A stretch of DNA of 64,000 nt from Tannerella forsythia (GCF_001006485.1 NZ_JUET01000119.1:1-64000), one strand, 5' to 3'. Positions 28,310 to 36,525 are shown, counted from the first letter of the stretch. Numbers and translations are program-made. Notes: generated by a model from the letters alone, not told the origin.

Positions 28310-28360
28310 CAAAATTATGTCCCTCGTCCGAAACGCAATACCCCACTTGTGGGAGTTTTT
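28310..28360 (-). promoter_or_regulatory. Operator-promoter module of the two-component operon
   Basis: On the minus strand a 24-base element at 28360-28337, ending ACTCCCACAAGTGGGGTATT, contains the inverted repeat CCCAC-AA-GTGGG (28342-28353). Exactly 24 bases downstream is TAATTTTG (28317-28310), a TAnnTTTG -7 box. No TTTG -33 element is present, which fits an activator-dependent promoter. The same element and spacing occur at 30853-30903, so autoregulation by the response regulator is likely. Confidence 0.72.
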
Positions 28361-28381
28361 GCGTTACAATTGCCGTTTTCC

Positions 28382-29650
28382 TTATAACAGTTCCGCCAAT
28401 TTCCACGCCTGCACATGGCGGATGCCCTCACGCAGCGGGAGCGTCAGGTCGTCGAGCGAAACGACGACTTTCTCAAAATTGTCGGCGATGGCTTCGAGCG
28501 CAGAATATTCCCGCTCCACCGTCGCCTCGTCAGCAAGCAGGTAGGCGCATTGCAGATAGACGATCCTGTCGGCTTTACGGGCGACGAAATCAACCTCCTT
28601 CCCTTTCGCCACGCCCGTATAGACATCGTATCCGGCACGGCGCAACTCCAAGTAAACAAGGGTTTCGAGCAGGTAGCCGAAACCGTAGCCATAGCCCGGA
28701 TAGAGATAGTTCCGGTAGGCGAGATCGTTGACATAGTATTTCGCATTGCCCGCGATGGTGTCTTTGCCCCGTATGTCGTAGCGGTCGCAGCGATGTACCA
28801 GAAATGTGTCCTCGATGTAGCCGATGTAGTTCGACACGGCATCGTAGCTCGTCTTGCGTCCCTGACTCTTGAAATAGTTTACGATGCCGCTCACCGATAC
28901 AAGGTTCGAGGCGTTGTTCACCAGGAACACGAAAATGTCTTCGAGCAGCTTCGGGGCGCGGATACTGTGGCGTTGGATGATGTCGCGCAGCAGCACCGTA
29001 TCCTTGACGGCAGCGACGTAGTTGCGTTTCAGTTCGGGGTGCGGCAGGGCGAAGAGTTCGGGTAGTCCGCCGCCGTTCATGTATTCCGTGTAGCATGCCT
29101 TGTCCGCCACCTTGCCGCTGATGCCGGCGTATTCCGAAAAGCTGAAAGGGAGTATTTCGAAACAGACATAGCGACCCGAGAGCAGCGTGGCGAGTTCGCC
29201 CGAGAGCAGGCGGGAGTTGGAACCGCTGACAAACACCTCGTACTCCTCGGCATAGTCCTGCGAACAGGAATTTACGGTTTTCTCCCATCCCTCGATCATC
29301 TGCACCTCGTCGATGAAGACATAGACTTTCCCTTCCGGTTTCAGCTCCGACTTATAGAGCCTGAGCAACTCTTCGAGGTCTTGATGGGTGACAAGGAAGT
29401 CGAAGTCCGACAACTCGCGGTTGATGATGAGCGTGTTTTCCGCCTTCACGCCGTCCTCCACGAGTCGCCGCGCCACTTGGCGCAGTAGGTAGCTCTTGCC
29501 TGCACGCCGCTGTCCCACGAGCACTTTGATGAGGCGGTTGCCCATGTAAGCCGCAATTTTGTCCGTATATCCGCTTCGCTCGTATCCGAAGTCAAACGGG
29601 GCGGAATCCCACAGGTTGTATTTCCGGAGCGTCTGCAATTTTTCGTCCAT
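28382..29650 (-). CDS. AAA ATPase with DUF4143 C-terminal domain
   Basis: A 422-residue protein of the archaeal-type ATPase/DUF4143 family. Walker A VGQRRAGKS covers residues 45-53, Walker B VYVFIDEVQ about 109-117, and the sensor VFVSGSNSRLLSGELATLLSGRY follows. The C-terminal DUF4143 part carries a nuclease-like GKEVDFVARKADR stretch. Such proteins are widespread in Bacteroidetes; their role is uncertain and possibly defence- or mobility-related. It lies 6 bases after the DUF1016 nuclease gene. The pair lies between the two copies of the palindromic operator, as if inserted there. Confidence 0.88.
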   Translation of the reverse strand: MDEKLQTLRKYNLWDSAPFDFGYERSGYTDKIAAYMGNRLIKVLVGQRRAGKSYLLRQVARRLVEDGVKAENTLIINRELSDFDFLVTHQDLEELLRLYKSELKPEGKVYVFIDEVQMIEGWEKTVNSCSQDYAEEYEVFVSGSNSRLLSGELATLLSGRYVCFEILPFSFSEYAGISGKVADKACYTEYMNGGGLPELFALPHPELKRNYVAAVKDTVLLRDIIQRHSIRAPKLLEDIFVFLVNNASNLVSVSGIVNYFKSQGRKTSYDAVSNYIGYIEDTFLVHRCDRYDIRGKDTIAGNAKYYVNDLAYRNYLYPGYGYGFGYLLETLVYLELRRAGYDVYTGVAKGKEVDFVARKADRIVYLQCAYLLADEATVEREYSALEAIADNFEKVVVSLDDLTLPLREGIRHVQAWKLAELL

Positions 29651-29656
29651 AACCGA

Positions 29657-30733
29657 TTATTTTATTCCAGAAAATTTCTTCCTCTCTTCCTGCTGAAGGT
29701 AGAACAACTGCTTCTGGGTTTCTATTTCCGCACGGAGTTCCTCCTCTGAGGGCAGATAAAGTTTGTACTTGGAGGCAAACAACTGTTCGTTCCCATGAAG
29801 GATGGAATACCGTGCGATGTCTTCGTCAGTGTCGGCACAGAGTATAATCCCCATCGTGGGGTTATCTCCCTCGTTTCTTTTCAGTTCGTCATACATCCTG
29901 ACATACATATCCATCTGTCCGATGTCCTGATGACTTACTTTTGTCGTTTTTAAATCGAACAGGCAGAAGCATTTAAGGATATAGTTATAAAACACAAGGT
30001 CTATGTAATAGTCATCTTTCCCGGTATGGATGTGCTGCTGTCTGGCGACAAAGGCAAACCCCTTGCCGAGTTCCATCAGAAACTTCTGGAGGTTATTGAT
30101 AATAGCCGTTTCAAGTTCTGTCTCGGTAAAGTCGGGCAGGGAAGCAAGTCCGAGAAACTCCGCCACAACCGGATTCTTGACAAACTCCAGTTTATCGGTC
30201 TTCTGTAGCGGAGCGGTGATTTGCAGCATCTCTTTCTCGACCAACTCCTTGTGTTGCGATTGCAGGAGACGGTGATAATACTGCGAGGAGATATTTCTCT
30301 GGAGCGTCCGCACGCTCCAAGTCTCCCGGATGGCTTCATTCATGTACCATTCCCTTGCAACGGGGTCGGTCACTTGAAGCAGCGTCCTGTAATGCGACCA
30401 ATGGAGGGAATTTTCCACATGCGTGTGGAAAATGTCAGGAAAGGCACGGTAGAAGTCCATGAAACTGTATAGATTGGTTTTGGTAAAACCGTTGCCGTAC
30501 TCGGCGGTAAGCTGCTTTGCTAACTTCTTGATGATTTCCGCACCATACTTAGCCCTATCCTCTCCTTTCAATGACTCTTCGGATATTCTTTTTCCCAGAA
30601 GCCAGTTCCTTTGGACAAGAGTGAGGTTGATCGCAGAGTATGCGACGGTTCTTGCCTCATCGATGATCTGTCTGGCATCCGAAAGCAAGTCGATGCTTTT
30701 GCTGTAATGAAGAATATGCTTATTGTCTATCAT
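29657..30733 (-). CDS. DUF1016 / YhcG-type PDDEXK nuclease
   Basis: A 358-residue protein. The N-terminal DUF1016 region (about 15-165) has LVQRNWLLGKRI and HWSHYRTLLQVTDPVAREWY. The C-terminal PDDEXK-like nuclease has DYYIDLVFYN (Asp245) and LFDLKTTKVSHQDIGQMDMYV (Asp260, Lys262, Gln273). This matches YhcG-family endonucleases, which often appear in defence islands and restriction-system neighbourhoods. The frame extends 217 codons upstream without family-like sequence, so I start at the ATG at 30733. It is followed by the ATPase gene after 6 bases. Confidence 0.9.
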   Translation of the reverse strand: MIDNKHILHYSKSIDLLSDARQIIDEARTVAYSAINLTLVQRNWLLGKRISEESLKGEDRAKYGAEIIKKLAKQLTAEYGNGFTKTNLYSFMDFYRAFPDIFHTHVENSLHWSHYRTLLQVTDPVAREWYMNEAIRETWSVRTLQRNISSQYYHRLLQSQHKELVEKEMLQITAPLQKTDKLEFVKNPVVAEFLGLASLPDFTETELETAIINNLQKFLMELGKGFAFVARQQHIHTGKDDYYIDLVFYNYILKCFCLFDLKTTKVSHQDIGQMDMYVRMYDELKRNEGDNPTMGIILCADTDEDIARYSILHGNEQLFASKYKLYLPSEEELRAEIETQKQLFYLQQEERKKFSGIK

Positions 30734-30852
30734 AATGGCAATCTGTCGTCCATAACCGATTATTTTATTGCAAAGATACTGTTTTTCGTCCGTAACCGAG
30801 AAACTTTTCTCCGATTTCCCGCTTTCATGTGCATTTTTTGTCTCCCGACGGT

Positions 30853-30903
30853 AAAAACTCCCACAAGTGGGGTATTGGCGCTTGTGGAGAGAGGGTAATT
30901 TTG
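30853..30903 (+). promoter_or_regulatory. Operator-promoter module of the envelope-gene run
   Basis: The plus strand carries the same 24-base element (30853-30876, inverted repeat CCCAC-AA-GTGGG at 30860-30871) followed after exactly 24 bases by TAATTTTG (30896-30903) and TTGCAA. It reads towards the lipoprotein gene at 30956. Element, spacing and -7 box match the module in front of the two-component operon, which predicts shared control by the NarL-type regulator. Confidence 0.72.
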
Positions 30904-30955
30904 CAACATGATACAGAAGAATGTAACACATATTAATAATTAATAAGGTAAGGTT

Positions 30956-32068
30956 ATGAAACGGATTTTGTTTATCGCCCTTCTGGGCATCATCACAATG
31001 GGACTTGCCTCCTGCGGAGACAAGGAAGAAGTGAAAACGTACTTCACCGTGACGTTCGACGCCGACGGCGGCACGCCCGTGCCGGAGGCGCAGCGTGTGG
31101 AAAAAGGCAAGACGGCTGTCGCTCCGTCGCCCGCACCGACAAAAACCGGATTTGTGTTTGTGTGCTGGTCGGCCGACGGCACAAACGCCTATAATTTCCA
31201 ATCGCCCGTAACGCGCGACCTCACCCTGCGTGCCAAGTGGCAGGCGGAAGCCGTTGCCGAATACTGGCAGGTGGCGTGGGATCTGAACGGTGGCGCATGG
31301 TCCGCCGAGGGCGACAATCACGCCATGCAGGTACTCAAGGGCGGCACGTTGGCAGAACCCACTCCGCCGGCAAAGGCGAACCATACTTTCGAGGGATGGT
31401 ACAAGGAAGCAGCTCTTACCAATAAGGTAGATTTCCCCTACAACGTAAGCGGTGTAACGGCCAATTTTACCCTTTATGCCAAGTGGAAAGAGAATGGCGG
31501 AACAGTTACAGAAAGTCCGAAAATCGGCGATTATTATTACAGCGACGGCAGTTTCTCCAAAGAGCTGAACAATGGTAAGACTTGTATGGGAATAGTGGTT
31601 CGTGAGAAAACTGCACAGCAGAATGGACTGGTTGTATCACACGATGTGAAAGATGCGGGCGGATGGTGGATGCCAGTTACTGCAACAGGCTTTGTTTATA
31701 AACTCACGAATGCCAAAGACGAGAACGATGGTGCTAAAAATCTGGAAAAGATTAAGAAATGGAGAGATTGGGAGAAATGGTATCCCGCCTTTTCATGGTG
31801 TACCAAAAAGGGTGACGGTTGGTATCTTCCTGCTATTAACGAGTTGAAGACTCTTTGCGATTTATTGTTCGGAAATGCCGCACTGAATGCAAGGCTCGAA
31901 GCCATTCCCGGAGGAAAACCGTTGACATTGCCCCAATACTGGTCATCGACGGAAAAATCAGATCGCACGGCGTTCGTTTATGTTCCCCAATTGAAATCCG
32001 TAGTAGCAAGGAACAAAACCTATGCTCAATCAAGCAGCGTGTCTACCCGTGCTATTCGTGCTTTTTAA
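30956..32068 (+). CDS. Lipoprotein with InlB-type B-repeats
   Basis: A 370-residue surface lipoprotein. A lipobox (GLASC, Cys19) follows a short signal peptide. Two Listeria-Bacteroides (InlB B-repeat) units follow, about residues 30-95 (VTFDADGGTPVPEAQRVEKG to LRAKW) and 105-180 (VAWDLNGGAW to LYAKW). The C-terminal part (about 190-370) has DGWYLPAINELKTLC and YWSSTEKSDRTAFVY, resembling DUF1566-like domains. It is probably exposed on the outer membrane. It is the first gene of a plus-strand run and lies just behind the shared operator. Confidence 0.88.
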   Translation: MKRILFIALLGIITMGLASCGDKEEVKTYFTVTFDADGGTPVPEAQRVEKGKTAVAPSPAPTKTGFVFVCWSADGTNAYNFQSPVTRDLTLRAKWQAEAVAEYWQVAWDLNGGAWSAEGDNHAMQVLKGGTLAEPTPPAKANHTFEGWYKEAALTNKVDFPYNVSGVTANFTLYAKWKENGGTVTESPKIGDYYYSDGSFSKELNNGKTCMGIVVREKTAQQNGLVVSHDVKDAGGWWMPVTATGFVYKLTNAKDENDGAKNLEKIKKWRDWEKWYPAFSWCTKKGDGWYLPAINELKTLCDLLFGNAALNARLEAIPGGKPLTLPQYWSSTEKSDRTAFVYVPQLKSVVARNKTYAQSSSVSTRAIRAF

Positions 32069-32086
32069 ACCTAACCCCATGAAGAG

Positions 32087-32233
32087 ATGATGATACAAAA
32101 TTCTTTTTACGTGAGCCCAAGCCGGTGGAGGCACATCGGATATTTACTTTTCGAGATGAACGAAAGTCAACAACGGACAGTCGTCCCCAAACTATCGATT
32201 ATAACTAACCCGCCTCCGGCAGCGGGGGCATAA
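32087..32233 (+). CDS. Possible 48-residue small protein
   Basis: A short frame between the lipoprotein and the next membrane-protein gene: ATG at 32087 with GAAGAG in front, stop at 32231-32233. It has a central hydrophobic and aromatic stretch (WRHIGYLLFEM) and ends NPPPAAGA. The 3' end coincides with the hairpin at 32212-32229. No family is known and it may not be translated. Confidence 0.25.
   Translation: MMIQNSFYVSPSRWRHIGYLLFEMNESQQRTVVPKLSIITNPPPAAGA
32212..32229 (+). promoter_or_regulatory. Intercistronic hairpin 1
   Basis: GCCTCC-GGCAGC-GGGGGC can fold as a six-pair stem, followed by CATAAAA and then the start codon at 32246. Similar elements with altered but still pairing stems precede two further genes of this run. 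Confidence 0.5.
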
Positions 32234-32245
32234 AACAGAAAAAGT

Positions 32246-32806
32246 ATGTTGTTCTTTTGGTGGAAAAAGTACGAGGGCGCGTGGTGGGCGTCACAAATAT
32301 CATTTGTAGGCACATTATTCATAACGGTTACAGCAATAATACTAGGAGCTTTAGTAAAGCTTCACTTTTCCTCTGTGCCTGAATGGGTCATCATTGTTAT
32401 AGTGGCGGTAATTTTCAGCATATTGAAATATCTGTTGAATAGGCTAACTGACAGAATAGCGAACCGAACTATTGAAAAAGAAGCGAATGAACAAAAACGC
32501 TGGGCTACTACTGCCAATGTTACTTTGCAGACACCCGCCTCATTGACAATCATCCGCGATTCAAGCCCTGTTACGGTACTTGTGCCTACAATTATATATC
32601 TTAATAAGACAGAGATTGCATCAATAAAAAACGGAGAGTCCGTAACCATACCTCTAAAGATGAAAAACAACCTGTTACAGACAAATTCAGTCGTTGGACT
32701 TAACGGCCGATTGGAAAGATATGAATTTGCCGTACAGAACGGTGCACATGTCACAATTCATGTGAAGGGCGGTATTTTTGATAAAAAGAATGTAGTGTGG
32801 AATTAG
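32246..32806 (+). CDS. Hypothetical membrane protein
   Basis: A 186-residue protein with a tryptophan-rich N-terminus (FFWWKKYEGAWWAS) and two membrane helices (about residues 18-40 and 44-62). A coiled or charged segment follows (RIANRTIEKEANEQKRW), then a beta-rich soluble domain of about 100 residues (VTLQTPASLTIIRDSSPVTVLV and later). No known domain is recognised. It is the second established gene of the run controlled from 30.86 kb. Confidence 0.75.
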   Translation: MLFFWWKKYEGAWWASQISFVGTLFITVTAIILGALVKLHFSSVPEWVIIVIVAVIFSILKYLLNRLTDRIANRTIEKEANEQKRWATTANVTLQTPASLTIIRDSSPVTVLVPTIIYLNKTEIASIKNGESVTIPLKMKNNLLQTNSVVGLNGRLERYEFAVQNGAHVTIHVKGGIFDKKNVVWN

Positions 32807-32825
32807 AGAAATGTAGTATTAACAC

Positions 32826-32843
32826 GCCTCCGGATAGTGGAGC
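32826..32843 (+). promoter_or_regulatory. Intercistronic hairpin 2
   Basis: CTCC and GGAG pair around GGATAGT, followed by CATAAAA and the start codon at 32865. It is clearly related to the element at 32212, with stem bases changed. Confidence 0.45.
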
Positions 32844-32864
32844 ATAAAATAGAAGGAAGAAATT

Positions 32865-33875
32865 ATGAAATGGTTTATTAAAGCGTTTCGGCAGTATGCC
32901 GATTTCAGCGGCCGGGCAAGCCGGCAAGAGTTTTGGATGTTTGTGTTGTTCAACCTGCTGTTCGCAATGGCATGGGCGCTTGTCGCCGGACTGCTCACGG
33001 GGCTGTTTGGCGATTCTTTCGATCACGACAGCGACAGGCTGATATTCATGTACAAACTGATAGCGATTTATTATGCCGTGACGACGGTTCCGGCCATGGC
33101 GGTCGGTGTACGCCGCCTGCACGACACGGGTCGTAGCGGTTGGTGGATGCTCGTCAGTCTTATTCCTTTTGTAGGCGGCATCTGGCTCATCGTATTGATG
33201 TGCCTGGACGGCAGCGCGGGCGACAATCGCTATGGCAGCCCTCCCGACGAGACAACGGGGAATGTCCCGAAATATGATTTGCGACAAAAGGCACTGATGT
33301 GGCTGACGGCATTCGCCGTTTTCAGCATCTATATGTGTTTGCTGAACCTTGTCGATGTATTCAGTAACCGGTGGTACACCGGTACCGATCAACTCAACAT
33401 GCTGTTGACTCTTTTGGGTAATTTTTTAGTCTCCGTCTCTTTCATCATCATGGGAATCGCCTTCCTGCAAAAGAGGGACTACTCCCGCACGGTGGGCGGA
33501 TGGATAATTGCCGCGTATGTTCTCCTGCTCATCTTGGAAATCCGGTGGACTACAGTAATAACCGATTTCCATATTAATATGAGATTTGTATTGAATATTA
33601 TGCTATTCCTTGCTTTTATCCTTTACGGCGGATTGCTGCTGGCAAGAAAAGGGCGTTTGCCGCTGGCAAACTATGTGCTGATGGCGGCAAGCGTTTGCAG
33701 CGTTATCCTTACACTTTGGAGTATGACTCCAATCGAAGTTCTCTTCTTACGAGAACATCCTGATCTTTTTGTGGACAAACTCCAAATTATTGTACCACTG
33801 TCGCTGTTGGTGTATGCCGTTGCCAATCGTGTCGCAGCGGAAAAGGAGACCAAATACAATACAGACAATACATAA
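32865..33875 (+). CDS. DUF805 family membrane protein
   Basis: A 336-residue integral membrane protein. The N-terminal 125 residues match DUF805: FRQYADFSGRASRQEFWMFVLFNLL, then TTVPAMAVGVRRLHDTGRSGWWMLVSLIPFVGGIWLIVLMCLDGS. Beyond the usual domain end is an unusual extension with five or so further hydrophobic helices (about residues 145-325). The molecular function of DUF805 proteins is unknown. It ends 7 bases before the GLUG-type gene. Confidence 0.87.
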   Translation: MKWFIKAFRQYADFSGRASRQEFWMFVLFNLLFAMAWALVAGLLTGLFGDSFDHDSDRLIFMYKLIAIYYAVTTVPAMAVGVRRLHDTGRSGWWMLVSLIPFVGGIWLIVLMCLDGSAGDNRYGSPPDETTGNVPKYDLRQKALMWLTAFAVFSIYMCLLNLVDVFSNRWYTGTDQLNMLLTLLGNFLVSVSFIIMGIAFLQKRDYSRTVGGWIIAAYVLLLILEIRWTTVITDFHINMRFVLNIMLFLAFILYGGLLLARKGRLPLANYVLMAASVCSVILTLWSMTPIEVLFLREHPDLFVDKLQIIVPLSLLVYAVANRVAAEKETKYNTDNT

Positions 33876-33882
33876 AATCATC

Positions 33883-35112
33883 ATGAAAAGAATAGTAATA
33901 CTGACCGCCCTGCTCGTTGCCGTTATCGGTTCGGCGATGGGGCAGACGGAAATCCGCACGGCAGAGGAGCTGGCCGCTATCGGTACGGACAGGGAAACTC
34001 TGAGCGGTTCGTACATATTGAAAAACGATTTGACGCTTGACGACTGGGTACCTATCGGACGGATGGACAAGGATGGAGAGACGGCATTCGACGGAACGCT
34101 CGACGGTAATGGCCACACGATAACCATCAACGGCTTTTCCACCGATACGGACAACACGGCGTGCGTTGGGCTGTTCGGGCTGATAGGTGAAAAAGGTGTG
34201 GTGAAGAATCTGCGCATAACGGGCAAATTAACTTATACAGACAAGCTCGACATTCTGTATATCGGAGCCTTCGCCGGTGTGAACATGGGCCTTATCACTT
34301 GTTGCGTCTCATCTGTCGATTTGACCTGCGAATACATCAAGAGCGGCGCGAAAACGAAAACAAAACACCTGTTTGTCTATGAGAAAGGGCAGTTTGGAGG
34401 ATGTGTCGCAGGCATCAACTACGGCAACATTTCGCACTGCTATTCCGATGGCACCATCCGTGTAACACAGGGACGGGCAGCAGGCATCGCCGCTGGAAAC
34501 GGGAAAGGTGTCAAGGGAAGTTTCGGCATCAGCGTGGGCAGTAAAGGTATGAGTATGAGTGCCGCTCCGGGCAATCTGCCGTTAGTCACGAAGCGCATCT
34601 CCTATTGTTATTCTACGGCTTCGATTTTCGGTAAAACCGACGAAGAGGGTCGCGGATTGATAAAGGTTGTGGGGGCAGCCAACGGACTTGTCTCAATTCT
34701 GCGTTCAGAATCGTCGGTAGTGTACCACTGCGTAGCCCTTAACAAGGAACTGGAAGCCAGGGGTGACGGCAAAGCGTTTGCGCAGGCATCACCTTTTCCG
34801 CAAGCTATATTGGGCATCACGGGAGTGGAAGCTCCCATCTTCCAATTTTACTACTGTGAGGAGATACCCATTCGTCGCTATGTAAACGACAAATTACTGG
34901 AAACAAAGAAACTGTCGCCCAAACGCGCCGTTTCCCTGTCTGCCACGCAGGAAGAATCGTGGTGGCGGTTGCCCGACGGGTTGGACAAGAAAGAACAGCG
35001 GTATATACCGGGCTTCCCGTTCGGTACAGACGATACGGCACCGTGGCAGTGGGATGCGCAGCGTAAACGCCCTGTACTTTATTGGGAAACGACAGAGAAA
35101 AAGAATGAATAA
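33883..35112 (+). CDS. Secreted protein with GLUG-type repeats
   Basis: A 409-residue exported protein. The frame opens further upstream, but the signal peptide MKRIVILTALLVAVIGSAMG begins at 33883, just after the DUF805 stop. The body has beta-helix-like turns of the GLUG kind: RTAEELAAIG, GSYILKNDLTLDDWVPIG, FDGTLDGNGHTITI, CVGLFGLIGEKGVVKNLRITG and GGCVAGINYGNISHCYSDG. These occur in surface adhesins and carbohydrate-associated proteins of Bacteroidetes. There is no type IX sorting tail, so it probably stays periplasmic or on the outer membrane. Confidence 0.83.
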   Translation: MKRIVILTALLVAVIGSAMGQTEIRTAEELAAIGTDRETLSGSYILKNDLTLDDWVPIGRMDKDGETAFDGTLDGNGHTITINGFSTDTDNTACVGLFGLIGEKGVVKNLRITGKLTYTDKLDILYIGAFAGVNMGLITCCVSSVDLTCEYIKSGAKTKTKHLFVYEKGQFGGCVAGINYGNISHCYSDGTIRVTQGRAAGIAAGNGKGVKGSFGISVGSKGMSMSAAPGNLPLVTKRISYCYSTASIFGKTDEEGRGLIKVVGAANGLVSILRSESSVVYHCVALNKELEARGDGKAFAQASPFPQAILGITGVEAPIFQFYYCEEIPIRRYVNDKLLETKKLSPKRAVSLSATQEESWWRLPDGLDKKEQRYIPGFPFGTDDTAPWQWDAQRKRPVLYWETTEKKNE

Positions 35113-35116
35113 TCCA

Positions 35117-35131
35117 CTTCCGGAAAGGGAG
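35117..35131 (+). promoter_or_regulatory. Intercistronic hairpin 3
   Basis: CTTCC-GGAAA-GGGAG forms a five-pair stem (one G-U), followed by CATAAA and the start codon at 35143. It is the third member of the set found at 32212 and 32826. Confidence 0.45.
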
Positions 35132-35142
35132 CATAAAGAAAA

Positions 35143-35826
35143 ATGGATATGAAAAAGAAAAACAAGATTCTATCGGTGACATTCGCAAGGCAGATTGCGC
35201 TGATGACAGTGTGCATGATTGGAGTTGCCGGAACGATGCAGGCGCAACAGCAGGAAAAGGTAGAGGGGAAAAATCGTACGCAATGGGGCGTAAAAGCTGC
35301 CCTGAACATCGCTTCGCTCGATTTCGATGCCTCCAACGGTAAGTCGGAAAGTACCAAATCGGTGTTAGGCGGTGCTGCGGGTCTGACGTTTGCCTACGCC
35401 TTTAATCCCAATTGGCGTATCCATTCAGGGATTGAGATGTCGATGAAAGGATTTTCCGCGGATGAGACGGGCGGTAGTCGTGAACTGACTGTACACGCTG
35501 CCTACATACAGGTTCCCGTGACGTGCGGCTATGTAATCAACTTAGGCAAATGGAACTTCGAACCTCGTCTCGGTGCTTTCTTCGCTTACGGCGTGGCGGG
35601 CAATTACAGCGTGTCGGGGGCGGACAGCAAGCAGACTTTCAGTGACAAACTGCTCAATCCGTTCGATGCGGGCTTAGCGTTCGGCTTGTATGCCGACAAC
35701 GGAAAAATAGTCTTTGGCATCGGTGGAGAGTTTGGACTGACGGAAGCCAACGGAAAGAACTTCTCTGTGTCAGGCGGCACCGTCCACACACGCAATACAT
35801 TTTTAAGCGTAGGTTATCTGTTCTGA
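35143..35826 (+). CDS. Outer membrane beta-barrel protein (PorT-like fold)
   Basis: A 227-residue predicted outer-membrane barrel with a signal peptide ending near GTMQAQ. Barrel strands include QWGVKAALNIASLDFD, GGAAGLTFAYAFNPNWRIHSGIEMSMKGF, VHAAYIQVPVTCGYVI, WNFEPRLGAFFAYGVAG and a terminal aromatic FLSVGYLF, typical of outer-membrane insertion. A second ATG at 35149 is an equally good start. It is the last gene of the run; barrels of this size are rarely enzymes, and the role is unknown. Confidence 0.88.
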   Translation: MDMKKKNKILSVTFARQIALMTVCMIGVAGTMQAQQQEKVEGKNRTQWGVKAALNIASLDFDASNGKSESTKSVLGGAAGLTFAYAFNPNWRIHSGIEMSMKGFSADETGGSRELTVHAAYIQVPVTCGYVINLGKWNFEPRLGAFFAYGVAGNYSVSGADSKQTFSDKLLNPFDAGLAFGLYADNGKIVFGIGGEFGLTEANGKNFSVSGGTVHTRNTFLSVGYLF

Positions 35827-35921
35827 ACATCGAAATAGAATAAGGAGAGCGCATGGGAACCGTGGCAAGGCGGATTCAGTGCGCTCTCATTTTGTATATG
35901 TCAAACTTCAATCGAATAAAA

Positions 35922-36519
35922 ATGAAAAGACTTGTTGAAACCCATTCGTTTGGGAAATTGTTCCCGGACAATTTGACTGTAGCAGAATTGCGTACTGTAA
36001 CGGACGGCTTCATCGATGAAATCATCAACCTTTGTGAAGTGGAAGAGTCGTTTCCCTCGCTGTTTCGTACACTTCATTACACACGCTTCCGCCTGCAATC
36101 TCTCGACGAAGCATCGTCCTCCGCAAACGGAATGGGGAAAAAATATATCGGAGCTACTCTTTGTCATTGACACGGAACTGGAATTGTTGAAGATGCGGAT
36201 GCAGGGAGTTCTTCCTGCGTTGCCCGTCAAACCAGTCCAGAAACTCCGTTGGACAGGTAAATCAACCGACTTGGTCGAACTCCTTTACGCCCTTGACACC
36301 TACGACTGCATTAACATTGGTAAAATCGGTGTAGAGGAATTGTCAGACGCCTTTTCTGAAATCTTCAGCGTGGAAGTCAAGAACTGTTACAATGTCTATA
36401 TGAACATGAAGCGCCGCAAGGACGACAGCCGCACCTATTTCCTTGACGAACTCCGGGAGAAACTAAACAAGCGGATGGTGGAGAGCGACTTGAAAGGCGG
36501 AAAATTCAAGAAGCGGTAA
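35922..36519 (+). pseudogene. rteC: rteC homologue broken by a frameshift
   Basis: Two frames together encode an RteC-type protein, the regulator of excision genes in Bacteroides conjugative transposons such as CTnDOT. Frame one runs from 35922 (MKRLVETHSFGKLF) through LHYTRFRLQSL. Frame two continues TEWGKNISELLFVIDTELELLKMRMQGVLP, then the diagnostic C-terminal KLRWTGKSTDLVELLYALDTYDCIN and the RRKDDSRTYFLDELREKLNKRM region. The switch is at the G4A6 run 36134-36143. Joined length is about 199 residues, somewhat short for the family. No rteA or rteB is present, so this looks like a relic of an integrative element. Confidence 0.82.
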
Positions 36520-36525
36520 GTGAAA

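Noticed and set aside
30734-31384. N-terminal extension of the DUF1016 nuclease
   Set aside because: The 217 extra codons overlap the divergent lipoprotein gene and operator and do not resemble the family.
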